From Deltaproteobacteria bacterium UBA5799 (GTDB taxonomy: Bacteria > Desulfobacterota > GWC2-55-46), in NCBI GenBank assembly GCA_002418185.1, contig DIDN01000037.1:7311-40283 (forward strand): DNA of 32,973 nucleotides. The letters are read 5' to 3'. Below are positions 1 to 7,805 of this stretch, one piece after another (positions within the stretch are counted from its first letter, which is position 1; the number at the start of each line of letters is the position of its first letter). The notes below the pieces were generated by a model. That model was given only the letters and a program-made list of their open reading frames with translations. It was not told the DNA's origin and did no database searches. A program made the position numbers and the translations under genes.

Positions 1-303
1 AACTCCCCTGGCGCTCCCGCCGTAGCCGCGGCTAAGGACAGCCGCCTTTTTGCCGTCCTTCCTGAAAAACTCTGCAAGGAATATGGTTACAGGCGTCTTC
101 CCCGTGCCGCCGACCGTCAGGTTCCCGACGGATACCACCTTCGCCGGGATCCTGTGGGTCGGGAGTATCCCCGACCTGTATGAGAAGAGCCTGGCCCGCA
201 CCCCCAGGCCGTAGGCAAGGGATGCTGCGTAGAGGAGCGCGCGGGGCCCGGGCCCGAGCCTTTCACCCCTCATTCCCGCTTCTATTTTCCTTGCTATGGA
301 CAC
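1..303 (-). CDS. lpxK: Tetraacyldisaccharide 4'-kinase LpxK, N-terminal part (cut by window edge)
   Basis: LpxK phosphorylates the 4' position of the tetraacyl-disaccharide precursor to give lipid IVA at the inner membrane. Only the first 101 codons are in the window. They carry the LpxK-type P-loop VGNLTVGGTGKTP at about residues 56-68 and then LSRGYGG, both typical of the family. I chose the GTG at 303-301 because it lies 2 nt after the waaA stop and an AGGAG sequence overlaps the end of waaA. An ATG at 273-271 is the alternative start. It is the last gene of the lipid A block seen here, and its tight spacing implies translational coupling to waaA. The C-terminal two thirds lie beyond position 1. 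Confidence 0.93.
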   Translation of the reverse strand, partial: MSIARKIEAGMRGERLGPGPRALLYAASLAYGLGVRARLFSYRSGILPTHRIPAKVVSVGNLTVGGTGKTPVTIFLAEFFRKDGKKAAVLSRGYGGSARGV

Positions 304-305
304 CC

Positions 306-1589
306 CTATCTCCTGAGGAGCTTCTCGATCGCAGAGGCGGCGCGCTCGGAAGCGCCCCTGTTCTCCTCGACCACGCCCCGCGCATTCCTGCCGGTTCTTT
401 TCCGGAGCACCTCGTTTGAAAGGAGCGCGTCGAGCGCGGAGGCGAGCTCGTTTCCGCTTCCGGCCCGTATGCCCCCGCCTTCTCTTTCAAGCAGCCCGGC
501 CATGCCGAGATAGGACGCAAGGTGCGGCCCATAGACCACGGGCACGCCGTAGTACGCGGGCTCAAGCAGGTTGTGCCCGCCTATACCCGGGACGAGCGAG
601 CCACCGACGACAGCGATGTCGGACAGCGAGTATACGGTCATGAGCTCGCCGATGGTGTCGAGGAGGACGACCTCCGCTCCCCCTCCTCTGGAGCGCCTTG
701 CATGGCCGAGGCCGCTCTTCCTGATTATCGACTCGACCTCGTTGAACCTCTCGGGGTGCCTGGGCGCCAGGACCAGCCTGAGCCCCGGGAACTTCCCCTT
801 GAGCTCCTTGAACGCGGCAAGGACTATCTCCTCCTCGCCCGGGTGGGTCGAGCCGGCGGCAATGACGAGCGTTCCCGGGCCTCCGCCCAGGGCCTCTCTC
901 AACTCGGCCATAAGCCGGGCGTCGGAAACCGGCGGCGAGAGGTCGAATTTCAAGTTCCCGGAAAACTTGACCCTGTCTTCAGGCACGCCGACGAACACGG
1001 CCTTTTCCATGTCCTCGCCGGTCCTTGCAAGAAACAGGCTCACGTCGTTGAAGACGGCCCTGAAGAGAACCGAGAGCTTTTTGAACCTCCCGGCGGATTT
1101 ATCTGAAATGGTGCCGTTTACGACCACGACCGGCGCTCCGGCCATCCTCATGGCCCTGAACGCGTTCGGCCATATCTCCTTCTCGACCACGATGAAAAGA
1201 GAGGGCCTTACGAGCGAGACCGCGCGCCGGACCGACCAGGAGAGGTCGAGCGGGTAGTAGATGAGCGCGTCGATGAGCCCCCTCCCTTCCTTCTCGGCTG
1301 TCCTTTGGCCGGTTGTAGTCACAGTCGAAAAGAGTATCCTGATATCAGGCCGCCGCGTTTTAAGGAGCTTAAGGACCGGCAGCACGGCCTTCGTCTCCCC
1401 GACGGAGACCGCGTGGACCCACACAACCCTCCCTTTCCCCAGGTTCCTGAGCTTATGTTTCCTTATGAACCCGAACCTCTCGGGTATGCCTTCCCTGTAC
1501 TTGCGTGAGGTGGCCATCTTGAGAAGGAAGTAAGGTATAAGGAGCAGGGTGGCCGCGTGCAGGAGTGCGTTATAGAGGAAATACGTCAT
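306..1589 (-). CDS. waaA: 3-deoxy-D-manno-octulosonic acid (Kdo) transferase WaaA/KdtA
   Basis: This inner-membrane GT-B glycosyltransferase transfers Kdo from CMP-Kdo to lipid IVA. The protein is about 427 residues from the ATG at 1589 (MTYFLYNALL), close to the family's usual length. It shows an N-terminal hydrophobic anchor, the early REGIPERFGF segment with the family Glu/Arg residues, WVHAVSVGET, the RPDIRILFSTVTTTGQ stretch, AAGSTHPGEE and the C-terminal GGHNLLEPA nucleotide-sugar motif. The frame stays open upstream to 1643, but those codons look non-coding and overlap the acyltransferase. No strong ribosome site precedes 1589. The gene starts 13 nt after the acyltransferase stop and ends 2 nt before lpxK, so the three genes appear co-transcribed. 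Confidence 0.95.
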   Translation of the reverse strand: MTYFLYNALLHAATLLLIPYFLLKMATSRKYREGIPERFGFIRKHKLRNLGKGRVVWVHAVSVGETKAVLPVLKLLKTRRPDIRILFSTVTTTGQRTAEKEGRGLIDALIYYPLDLSWSVRRAVSLVRPSLFIVVEKEIWPNAFRAMRMAGAPVVVVNGTISDKSAGRFKKLSVLFRAVFNDVSLFLARTGEDMEKAVFVGVPEDRVKFSGNLKFDLSPPVSDARLMAELREALGGGPGTLVIAAGSTHPGEEEIVLAAFKELKGKFPGLRLVLAPRHPERFNEVESIIRKSGLGHARRSRGGGAEVVLLDTIGELMTVYSLSDIAVVGGSLVPGIGGHNLLEPAYYGVPVVYGPHLASYLGMAGLLEREGGGIRAGSGNELASALDALLSNEVLRKRTGRNARGVVEENRGASERAASAIEKLLRR

Positions 1590-1602
1590 CGAGGACGAGA
1601 TG

Positions 1603-2261
1603 CTATCTCTTGAAACGGTTGTCAGCGGCAGAGGTGATCTCAATCAGGGTCTTCTCCAGTCTGGCCCTTGCCTCTTCCATTTCCCCGGGGCGCGCGTCAC
1701 CCCTGACCTCTAAGGGCTCGCCGCAGATGAAAACCCCCCTGGAGAACGGGTACGGGACTATGAAGCCGTCCCAGCTGCCAAAGGTTTTTTTTTTGAGGCC
1801 CCGAAGGTAATCGGGAATATTGGGAGGCCCGTGGCCTTGGCTATCTGTATGGCCCCCATCTGCGCATTCATCGCCGGCCCCTTCGGGCCGTCCGGGGTGA
1901 TGGCCAGGTCGTTCCCGCCGCGCGCCGCCCTCAAAAGCCCCTTGATGCCGGCTACCCACCCCCTTGTGGTGGACCCGCGGACCGAATCCATGCCGAAACT
2001 CCGCACGGTCCTCGCAATAAGCTCCCCGTCCTTGCTCTGGCTGACCATTATCGATATTTTCTTCCCGAGGTAGCAGTAAGGCATCATCAGGAGCCTGCCA
2101 TGCCAGAAGGCGATTATGACCTGAGCGCCCCTTGAGGCGTGCTCCCGGTAGCGCTCGTACCCTACGTAGTCTATGCGCATGGTCGCCCGAAGGAGCCTTA
2201 TGACCCAGGCAGCCAGGAAAGGAAGCGCCGCTATTACGAATTTTTCTCTCAACCTGCTCAT
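1603..2261 (-). pseudogene. DUF374/COG2121 lysophospholipid-type acyltransferase, frameshifted at a run of ten A
   Basis: The N-terminal part (from ATG 2261) has a hydrophobic segment, AFWHGRL with a likely catalytic His near residue 54, and ITPDGPKGP near residues 121-129, all typical of the DUF374 acyltransferase family found in lipid A gene blocks. After GASKKK the frame turns into unrelated sequence and stops at 1758. The correct C-terminal sequence (KKKTFGSWDGFIVPYPFSRG, then GEPLEV) continues in another frame to 1603. The switch falls exactly on ten consecutive A residues (coding strand). One extra A, or loss of two, would give an intact protein of about 219 or 218 residues. The gene may therefore be a pseudogene, phase-variable, rescued by slippage, or a sequencing error. 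If active it would acylate lipid A or a lysophospholipid at the inner membrane. Confidence 0.85.
1785..1794 (-). repeat. Homopolymer run of ten A inside the acyltransferase reading frame
   Basis: Ten consecutive T on the given strand (A on the coding strand) lie exactly where the two halves of the acyltransferase change frame. Runs of this length are known to promote replication slippage and polymerase slippage during transcription, so this is the natural site for a reversible or decoded frameshift. Confidence 0.9.
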
Positions 2262-2308
2262 CTATAATGGCCTGCCCGGCGGTGTTCCGGAATCTCAGAT
2301 GCGCTCAT

Positions 2309-2337
2309 AAATTAGCACGGACCGGGAATTTTCTCAA
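2309..2337 (-). promoter_or_regulatory. Possible sigma70-type promoter upstream of the acyltransferase gene
   Basis: On the minus strand TTGAGA (2337-2332) is followed after 17 nt by TAATTT (2314-2309), about 50 nt before the acyltransferase ATG. The -35 box is good and the -10 box is weak (three of six). It lies in the only large gap (199 bp) of the lipid A block, so an internal promoter for acyltransferase-waaA-lpxK is reasonable but unproven. Confidence 0.3.
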
Positions 2338-2422
2338 TAGGTGCGCCCCAATCGAAAAGCCGGGCGATACCGGGACCACCATTAAGAAAGAGGCGATCAA
2401 GACGGTTTACGAATGAATCCAC
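2312..2422 (-). CDS. Possible 36-residue small protein between msbA and the acyltransferase
   Basis: In the 199-bp gap after msbA an open frame starts with GTG at 2422 and ends at TAA 2314-2312. It encodes 36 residues containing DSFVNRLDRLFLNGG and ending IEKIPGPC. A GGAGG lies 11 nt upstream of the GTG. The composition is protein-like rather than arginine-rich, which is unlike most non-coding frames in this GC-rich window. It could be a real small gene, the remnant of a longer one, or chance. I do not recognise it. Confidence 0.2.
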   Translation of the reverse strand: MDSFVNRLDRLFLNGGPGIARLFDWGAPIEKIPGPC

Positions 2423-2460
2423 CTTCTCAGCGGCCTCCGCCCCCCTTGTATGTTTCCGAA

Positions 2461-4215
2461 TCAGCTTTCAAACTGCATTGAATAGAGGCGCGAGTATTCC
2501 CCGCCGGATGAGAGGAGATCCTCGTGCCTGCCCGTCTCCTTTATGGAGCCGCCGGAGAGCACGACTATCCTGTCCGCGCCCCTCACCGTCGAGAGCCTGT
2601 GGGCTATTACGAAGGTGGTACGCCCGGATATGAGGTTCGTGAGGGCCTTCTGCACCTCCATCTCGGACTCGGTATCGAGGGCCGAGGTGGCCTCGTCGAG
2701 TATGAGGACGGGGGCGTCCTTGAGTATGGCCCTGGCGATCGATACCCGCTGCCTCTCACCGCCCGAGAGCTTCAGGCCGCTGTCGCCGATCACGGTATCA
2801 TAGCCCTGCGGGAGCCTCGTTATGAAATCGTGCGCGTTAGCGGCCTTTGCAGCCGCGGTTATCTCCTCGTCGCTCCTCTCGACGCCGTATGCGATGTTCC
2901 TCTTTACCGTGTCATTGAAGAGTATTACCTGCTGGGAGACTATCGCCACCATTGACCTGAGGGACTTGAGCGACAGCTCCCGTATGTCCCTGCCGTCCAT
3001 TAGTATGGCCCCCTCGTCGACGTCGTAGAACCTCGGGACGAGGTTCACGAAGGTGGACTTCCCGGCGCCGGAGCTGCCGACTATGGCCAGGACCTCGCCC
3101 CTCCTCACGCGGAGGTCTATGCCCTTCAGGACCCACTCGGCCCCGTACCTGAAGCCCACGCCCCTGAACTCGATGGAGCCCGGGGCGCCCGCTTGGAGCC
3201 CCTCTTCCCCGCTTTTCTCCCCCGGCCTGTCGATTATCTCGAAGACCCTGGCGGCGGCGGCAAGGCCCTGCTGGATATTGAGGTTGACCCCGTTAAGGGC
3301 CTTTATCGGCTGGTAGAGCATTATCACGGCCGCGAAAAATGAAATGAACGCCTCGGGCTCCAGGGTGCCCTGGCTTATCCTGTATGCCGCGTACCATATG
3401 GTGACCGCGAAGGCGACGGCGCCGATGGTCTCCATGATGGGCGATGAGAGGTGGCGGACCTTGGCGGTTTTTATCTGGTTACGCGTGTAGTCCTCGTTTT
3501 CCTTGCGGAACCGGTCGGACTCGTACCCTTCCATGGAAAAGGCCTTCACTATCCGGATACCGGCTATGGCCTCGTGGAGGAGGGCGGTCATCGCGCCCAT
3601 GGTTATCTGCCCCTGGGTCGAGACCTTCTTCATCCTCTTCCCGAGCTTCTGCATGGGGTAGACCGAAAGCGGCAGCGCTATGCCGGCTGCCAGTGCGAGC
3701 TGCCAGTCGAGGCTCACGACCACCGCGCCGAGGACTATTATCGTGAGGCTCTGCTTCAAGACCTGCGTGACCGCCTCTGCGGTCGAGGTCTGTATCATGT
3801 TTACGTCGTGGGTTATCCGGGAGGTGAGGACCCCGGTGGAGGTGTCGGAAAAGAAGCCGAGCGGCTGGTCGAGTATATGGGCATATAGCTTCTTCCTCAG
3901 GTCGCGGACCACCCCCTGCCCGACATAGGCCATGAAATAGGACTGCCCGTACGAGCTTGCGCCCTTTGACGCCGCGACCAGAATGATCGCGAACGGAATG
4001 GCGAGCATCATCTTGTCCCTGGGGATGGTTAAGAGGCCGAAGGGGACGAGGTTCACCTCGCCTCCGCCGCCGCTAAAGAGGAACTTCATGACCGGGCCTA
4101 TGAGGTAGGCCATCGCCCCGTTCGAGACGGCGAACCCGACCATGCACAGGAATGCCATGACGAATTGCACCTTGTAGGGCGGCAGGAGACTCAGTATACG
4201 GATATACGCGTTCAT
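2461..4215 (-). CDS. msbA: Lipid A export ABC transporter MsbA (fused permease and ATPase)
   Basis: This homodimeric ABC exporter flips Kdo-lipid A (core-lipid A) across the inner membrane using ATP. The 584-residue protein has the usual half-transporter layout. About six membrane segments fill residues 15-300. The nucleotide-binding domain follows, with Walker A GSSGAGKST near residue 380, signature LSGGERQR, Walker B VLILDEATSALD and the switch histidine in IAHRLSTV. Length matches MsbA of other bacteria (about 580). Its ATG overlaps the lpxB stop by 4 nt (ATGA), indicating translational coupling. The location between lpxB and waaA supports MsbA rather than a drug exporter. All catalytic motifs appear intact. 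Confidence 0.95.
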   Translation of the reverse strand: MNAYIRILSLLPPYKVQFVMAFLCMVGFAVSNGAMAYLIGPVMKFLFSGGGGEVNLVPFGLLTIPRDKMMLAIPFAIILVAASKGASSYGQSYFMAYVGQGVVRDLRKKLYAHILDQPLGFFSDTSTGVLTSRITHDVNMIQTSTAEAVTQVLKQSLTIIVLGAVVVSLDWQLALAAGIALPLSVYPMQKLGKRMKKVSTQGQITMGAMTALLHEAIAGIRIVKAFSMEGYESDRFRKENEDYTRNQIKTAKVRHLSSPIMETIGAVAFAVTIWYAAYRISQGTLEPEAFISFFAAVIMLYQPIKALNGVNLNIQQGLAAAARVFEIIDRPGEKSGEEGLQAGAPGSIEFRGVGFRYGAEWVLKGIDLRVRRGEVLAIVGSSGAGKSTFVNLVPRFYDVDEGAILMDGRDIRELSLKSLRSMVAIVSQQVILFNDTVKRNIAYGVERSDEEITAAAKAANAHDFITRLPQGYDTVIGDSGLKLSGGERQRVSIARAILKDAPVLILDEATSALDTESEMEVQKALTNLISGRTTFVIAHRLSTVRGADRIVVLSGGSIKETGRHEDLLSSGGEYSRLYSMQFES

Positions 4216-5396
4216 GTCCTCCGAACCAGGTCCGGGCTTACGTGGTAGTCGTGGTAGTCGAGGTTGGTAATGAGGTCGTATACGGCCCTGGCCGCCTTTT
4301 CGGCGGCGCCTCCCCTCCCGAGGTTCTTCCTTATCTGGTCGTAGCCTGAAAGCATCTCCTCTCTAAGGGGACCTTCAAGCATGGAGAGGACCTTCCCGGC
4401 GATACCTTCCGGGCTGGCCTCGTCCTGGAGGAGCTCGGGGACCACCTCCCGGCCCGCCACTATGTTCGGAAGGCCGGCATGGGAGAGGTTTACAAGCGCC
4501 CGGGCTATGCCGTAGGAGAGGGCCGCCATCCTGTAGGCGATGACCATGGGCGTGCCTATGAGCGCGGTCTCAAGCGTAGCAGTGCCCGAGGCGACCACCG
4601 CCGCGTCGGACGCCCGTAGAGCTTCGTACATCCGCCCGCGCACTATCCTCATGTCCGCTTTTGCCTTCCTGACGCTCCCGTCGAGAAGCCCGTCGTCTAT
4701 GCTCCGGGCCGCCGGGATGAGAAAGACGGTCTTTCCATGGAGCTTGCCCGAGATTATCTCGGCCGCCCCGGCCATCGGGCCCATGAGCCTTTTGACCTCC
4801 CCGGTGCGGCTTCCGGGGAGAAGCGCAACGACCCTGTCCGCCTCCCCGAGCCCCAGTAAGGACCTTGCCTCCTCCCTGGTGAGGTCGCATTTGACGGTAT
4901 CTGCGAGCGGATGGCCGACGTACTCGACGTCCACCCCGGCCTCCCTGTAGATGTAATACTCGAACGGAAAGACCACGAGCATCTTGTTCACGAGGCCGGC
5001 TATCTTCTTGAGCCTCCCTTTCCTCCACGCCCAGACCTGAGGGCTTATGTAGTAGATGACCGGGATGCCGAGCTTTCGGGCTTCCCTGGCTATCCTCAGG
5101 TTGAAATCGGGGAAATCTATGAGGACGACCGCGTCGAAACGCTCGCTTCGGAGCTGGCGCTTGAGTGTCCTTATGGATTTCAGTATTGTTGGGAGCCTGG
5201 AAGCCACCTCCACGACCCCAACGACAGAGACCTCGCGCGAATCGAGCCCCACGAGCCCCTCTTCCTTCATGCGCCAGCCGCCCATGCCGGCCACGTTGAG
5301 CCCGCCCTTGACGAGCTTCTTAAGCGCCCTTATCAGGGCCGCGCCGTGGAGGTCCCCGGACTCCTCTCCGCTTACCATCAGTATGCTTTTATCCAT
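4212..5396 (-). CDS. lpxB: Lipid-A-disaccharide synthase LpxB
   Basis: LpxB (GT19 family) joins UDP-2,3-diacylglucosamine and lipid X to form the lipid A disaccharide at the inner-membrane surface. The chosen start, ATG at 5396, gives 394 residues, near the normal length. It begins MDKSILMVSGEESGDLHG, the hallmark N-terminus of the family. Further family segments include DFPDFNLRIA, YYISPQVWAW near residue 120 and LLPGSRTGEV near residue 195. A GTG at 5477 would add 27 arginine- and proline-rich residues with no family match, so I reject it. No clear Shine-Dalgarno precedes 5396. The stop overlaps the msbA ATG. The C-terminus carries a small tandem DYHDYH caused by a 9-bp duplication near 4241-4260. 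Confidence 0.95.
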   Translation of the reverse strand: MDKSILMVSGEESGDLHGAALIRALKKLVKGGLNVAGMGGWRMKEEGLVGLDSREVSVVGVVEVASRLPTILKSIRTLKRQLRSERFDAVVLIDFPDFNLRIAREARKLGIPVIYYISPQVWAWRKGRLKKIAGLVNKMLVVFPFEYYIYREAGVDVEYVGHPLADTVKCDLTREEARSLLGLGEADRVVALLPGSRTGEVKRLMGPMAGAAEIISGKLHGKTVFLIPAARSIDDGLLDGSVRKAKADMRIVRGRMYEALRASDAAVVASGTATLETALIGTPMVIAYRMAALSYGIARALVNLSHAGLPNIVAGREVVPELLQDEASPEGIAGKVLSMLEGPLREEMLSGYDQIRKNLGRGGAAEKAARAVYDLITNLDYHDYHVSPDLVRRT

Positions 5397-5516
5397 GGGG
5401 CACGAAAGCGCTCGCTGGAAAGCCGGAAAAGGCCGGTCCTCCCGGGCTGCCAATCCACCGGAGCCGCGGCCCGGCACAAGGGCTCGCCGGCTGTCCGAAG
5501 TCGTTCAGGGAACGTC

Positions 5517-6473
5517 TCAAGGCGTCCTGAGCGTGGAGCCGGCGGCCTCCCGTATCCTTTCGGCAAGCTCGAGGGCCCTCATCCCGTCCCTGCCAGAGAC
5601 GACCGGGGGCAGCCCGTCCCTTACGGAAATAAGAAAGCTCCTCAGTTCCTCAAGTAGCGAGTCCTTCTTGTCGACTTTCAGGTCTTCGGCTGCCTGCGAG
5701 GCTACCGGGCCGCTGCCGGGCACCGTCCTGTCAAAAGAGAGGGTCTGGGCAGCGTAGTCTATCGATATGACGGCCCCGGGCTGGTAGACCGTTATCTTCC
5801 TTACGCGCTCCCTCGCGACCCTGCTCGCGGTTATGCAGGCTGCGCAGCCGTTACGGAAAACGACCCTGGCGCTCGCGAAATCCGCCTTTCCCGGCGATAC
5901 CACCGGAAAGGCCGTGGCCTCCACGCGCTCCGGCTCCGAGCCGGCCATCGAGAGGACGAGGTCGATATCGTGGACCATCACGTCGAGGATTACGTCCACG
6001 TCGGTGCTCCTGTTGGGATATGGCGAGGTCCTCGCGGCCTCTATGTAGAGCGGGTCCCTTACTGCGTTACCGAGGGCCGTCATGGCCCCGTTGAACCTCT
6101 CGATATGCCCGACCTGGAGAACAGCCCCGGTCCGTTCGGCCTCTCTTACAAGCTCCCCGGCCTCTCTCGAATCGGCGGCAAGCGGCTTCTCCATCATGAC
6201 GTGGACGCCCTTTGAGAGAAACTCCATCCCGATCGAGTGGTGGAATTCAGTGGGAGTGGCTATGCTTACCGCGTCGACGAGCCCCGGGAGCTCGGCGCGG
6301 CTCCTGAGCGCCCTTGTGCCGACCTCTTTCGCGACCGCCTCGGCCCGTTCGGGGTCCGAGTCGACCACGCCGACGAGCTCGGCGTCCTCGAGCGAGGAGT
6401 ACTTCTGCGCGTGGAACCTGCCCAGGTACCCGACCCCTATTACCGCTACCTTAATCCTCTTCCGGGAGCTCAC
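5517..6473 (-). CDS. Gfo/Idh/MocA-family oxidoreductase, possibly GnnA-like UDP-GlcNAc 3-dehydrogenase
   Basis: This is a 318-residue NAD(P)-dependent oxidoreductase. The N-terminal Rossmann fold has GVGYLGRFH near residues 13-21, and the family catalytic segment MEKPLAAD near residue 93 contains the conserved EKP. VGHIERFN and the conserved HDIDLVL (near residue 167) belong to the C-terminal domain. The start is GTG at 6473, overlapping the end of lpxA by 23 nt. The position between lpxA and lpxB is the place of GnnA in Acidithiobacillus and Leptospira, where GnnA and the aminotransferase GnnB make UDP-GlcNAc3N for amide-rich lipid A. No GnnB is next to it here, so the exact substrate is inferred only. 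A role in a lipid A sugar modification is likely from context. Confidence 0.85.
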   Translation of the reverse strand: MSSRKRIKVAVIGVGYLGRFHAQKYSSLEDAELVGVVDSDPERAEAVAKEVGTRALRSRAELPGLVDAVSIATPTEFHHSIGMEFLSKGVHVMMEKPLAADSREAGELVREAERTGAVLQVGHIERFNGAMTALGNAVRDPLYIEAARTSPYPNRSTDVDVILDVMVHDIDLVLSMAGSEPERVEATAFPVVSPGKADFASARVVFRNGCAACITASRVARERVRKITVYQPGAVISIDYAAQTLSFDRTVPGSGPVASQAAEDLKVDKKDSLLEELRSFLISVRDGLPPVVSGRDGMRALELAERIREAAGSTLRTP

Positions 6474-7293
6474 TTTTCCTTTTCGTCCTTTCGCGCGCTA
6501 TGCCCCTCTTCGAGCCCTTCAGGAACTCCGCGAACCGTTTTGCGTGGACGGAGTCCGGCATCTCGGCTACGAGCCTCTCCACGGCCTCCGCGGTCGAGAT
6601 CGCGGACCTGAATATGATGTCGTAGGACCTCTTTATCTCCTCGATTGCCTCCCGCGAAAAGCCCTGCCTCCTTATGCCGACGGCATTGAGCCTGTACACC
6701 CTGGCCCTGTTGCCCACGGCCATGACGTACGGGGGGATGTCCTTGCTCACGGCAGAGGCGCCCCCTATTATGCAGTACGCCCCTATCCTCACGTGCTGGT
6801 GGACAGCGACGAGGCCGCCCACAATGGCGTTGTCGTCGATGGAGACATGGCCGCCCAGGGTGGCGGAGTTGGCCATTATGACGTTGTCCCCGATGCGGCA
6901 GTCGTGGGCTACGTGCACGTAGTTCATGAAGAGGTTGTTGTTGCCGCAAACGGTCATGAGCCTGTCCTTGGTGGTGGCCCTGTGTATCGTCACGAACTCC
7001 CTGATGGTGTTCCCGTCCCCTATTACGGTCTCGGTCTTCTGCCCCTTGTACCCCAGGTCCTGCGGGGCCGCGCCTATCGAGACGAACTGGAATATGTTGT
7101 TGCCCTTGCCGATGGTCGTCCACTTGTCGATGACCACGTGGGCGCCGACCTTGGTGTTCTCGCCTATCCTCACCCCTTCGCCTATGACCGTGAACGGGCC
7201 TATCTCCACCCCGGGAGAAAGCTCGGCTGTCGGATGGACCGACGCGGTCGGGTCGATACAGACTTCCTTGAGGGACGCAACTGACTCGCTCAT
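6451..7293 (-). CDS. lpxA: UDP-N-acetylglucosamine acyltransferase LpxA
   Basis: LpxA carries out the first step of lipid A synthesis: transfer of a hydroxyacyl chain from ACP to the 3 position of UDP-GlcNAc in the cytosol. The 280-residue protein is built of hexapeptide repeats forming a left-handed beta-helix (IDPTASVHPTAELSPGVEIG onward), followed by an alpha-helical C-terminal domain. The active-site histidine is in YVHVAHDCRIGDN, and FVTIHRAT is the family's second marker. It is about 20 residues longer than E. coli LpxA, mainly at the basic C-terminus. It lies 28 nt after fabZ and overlaps the oxidoreductase gene. If the neighbour makes UDP-GlcNAc3N, this LpxA might make an amide bond; that cannot be decided by eye. 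Confidence 0.95.
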   Translation of the reverse strand: MSESVASLKEVCIDPTASVHPTAELSPGVEIGPFTVIGEGVRIGENTKVGAHVVIDKWTTIGKGNNIFQFVSIGAAPQDLGYKGQKTETVIGDGNTIREFVTIHRATTKDRLMTVCGNNNLFMNYVHVAHDCRIGDNVIMANSATLGGHVSIDDNAIVGGLVAVHQHVRIGAYCIIGGASAVSKDIPPYVMAVGNRARVYRLNAVGIRRQGFSREAIEEIKRSYDIIFRSAISTAEAVERLVAEMPDSVHAKRFAEFLKGSKRGIARERTKRKSELPEED

Positions 7294-7321
7294 GTTATTT
7301 AATACGCCTTTCGTGGTTGGA

Positions 7322-7795
7322 TTACCTTTCCATTATGGTGGCCATGAGCTCGGCCTCGGCTACGAGGTTCCCTTCCACGTAAGCCTCTCCCTTGAAGACC
7401 CAGATGACCCCCCTGCACTTTGTCACAGTGAGCGAGAACTCGAGCGAGTCGCCCGGCAGGACCGGCTTTCTGAACCTGGCCTTGTCGATGCCCATGAAAT
7501 AGACCACCTTGTTCTTCACGTCCGCCGACTTGAAGGCCAGCACCCCGCCGACCTGGGCCATGGCCTCTATTATGAGGACGCCCGGCATGATCGGGTGGCC
7601 CGGGAAATGGCCGTTGAAGAACGGCTCGTTTATGGTGACGTTCTTGAGACCCTTGGCGAATTTCCCCGGCTCGAGCTCGAGTATCCTGTCTATAAGGAGA
7701 AAGGGATAGCGGTGCGGCAGTATGCTCATTATCTCGTTCGTGTCCAGGAGCGCTGTCTTTGAGGGCGGCGCCTCTGCCTGCAAAGTGTCGGTCAT
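7322..7795 (-). CDS. fabZ: 3-hydroxyacyl-[acyl-carrier-protein] dehydratase FabZ
   Basis: FabZ dehydrates 3-hydroxyacyl-ACP in fatty acid elongation and competes with LpxA and LpxD for the same hydroxyacyl-ACP pool, which explains the shared operon. The 157-residue hot-dog-fold protein has ILPHRYPFLLIDR near residue 25 and the catalytic HFPGHPIMPGVLIIEAMAQ segment near residues 64-82, with the active-site His and Glu present. It lies 10 nt after lpxD and 28 nt before lpxA. Length is normal, with a short N-terminal extension of about 15 residues. Confidence 0.96.
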   Translation of the reverse strand: MTDTLQAEAPPSKTALLDTNEIMSILPHRYPFLLIDRILELEPGKFAKGLKNVTINEPFFNGHFPGHPIMPGVLIIEAMAQVGGVLAFKSADVKNKVVYFMGIDKARFRKPVLPGDSLEFSLTVTKCRGVIWVFKGEAYVEGNLVAEAELMATIMER

Positions 7796-7805
7796 ATCTC
7801 CTCCT

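Noticed and set aside
4241..4260. 9-bp tandem duplication in the 3' end of lpxB as a regulatory repeat
   Set aside because: Only two copies, in frame, and located in the weakly conserved protein tail; likely a neutral duplication.
5397..5477. 27-residue N-terminal extension of LpxB from GTG 5477
   Set aside because: Arg/Pro-rich sequence with no match to the family; the conserved N-terminus begins at 5396.
6082..7284. 400-codon open frame on the plus strand across lpxA and the oxidoreductase gene
   Set aside because: It is antisense to two well-supported genes, has no family motifs and a biased composition rich in Tyr, His and Asp expected from the complement of a GC-rich gene.
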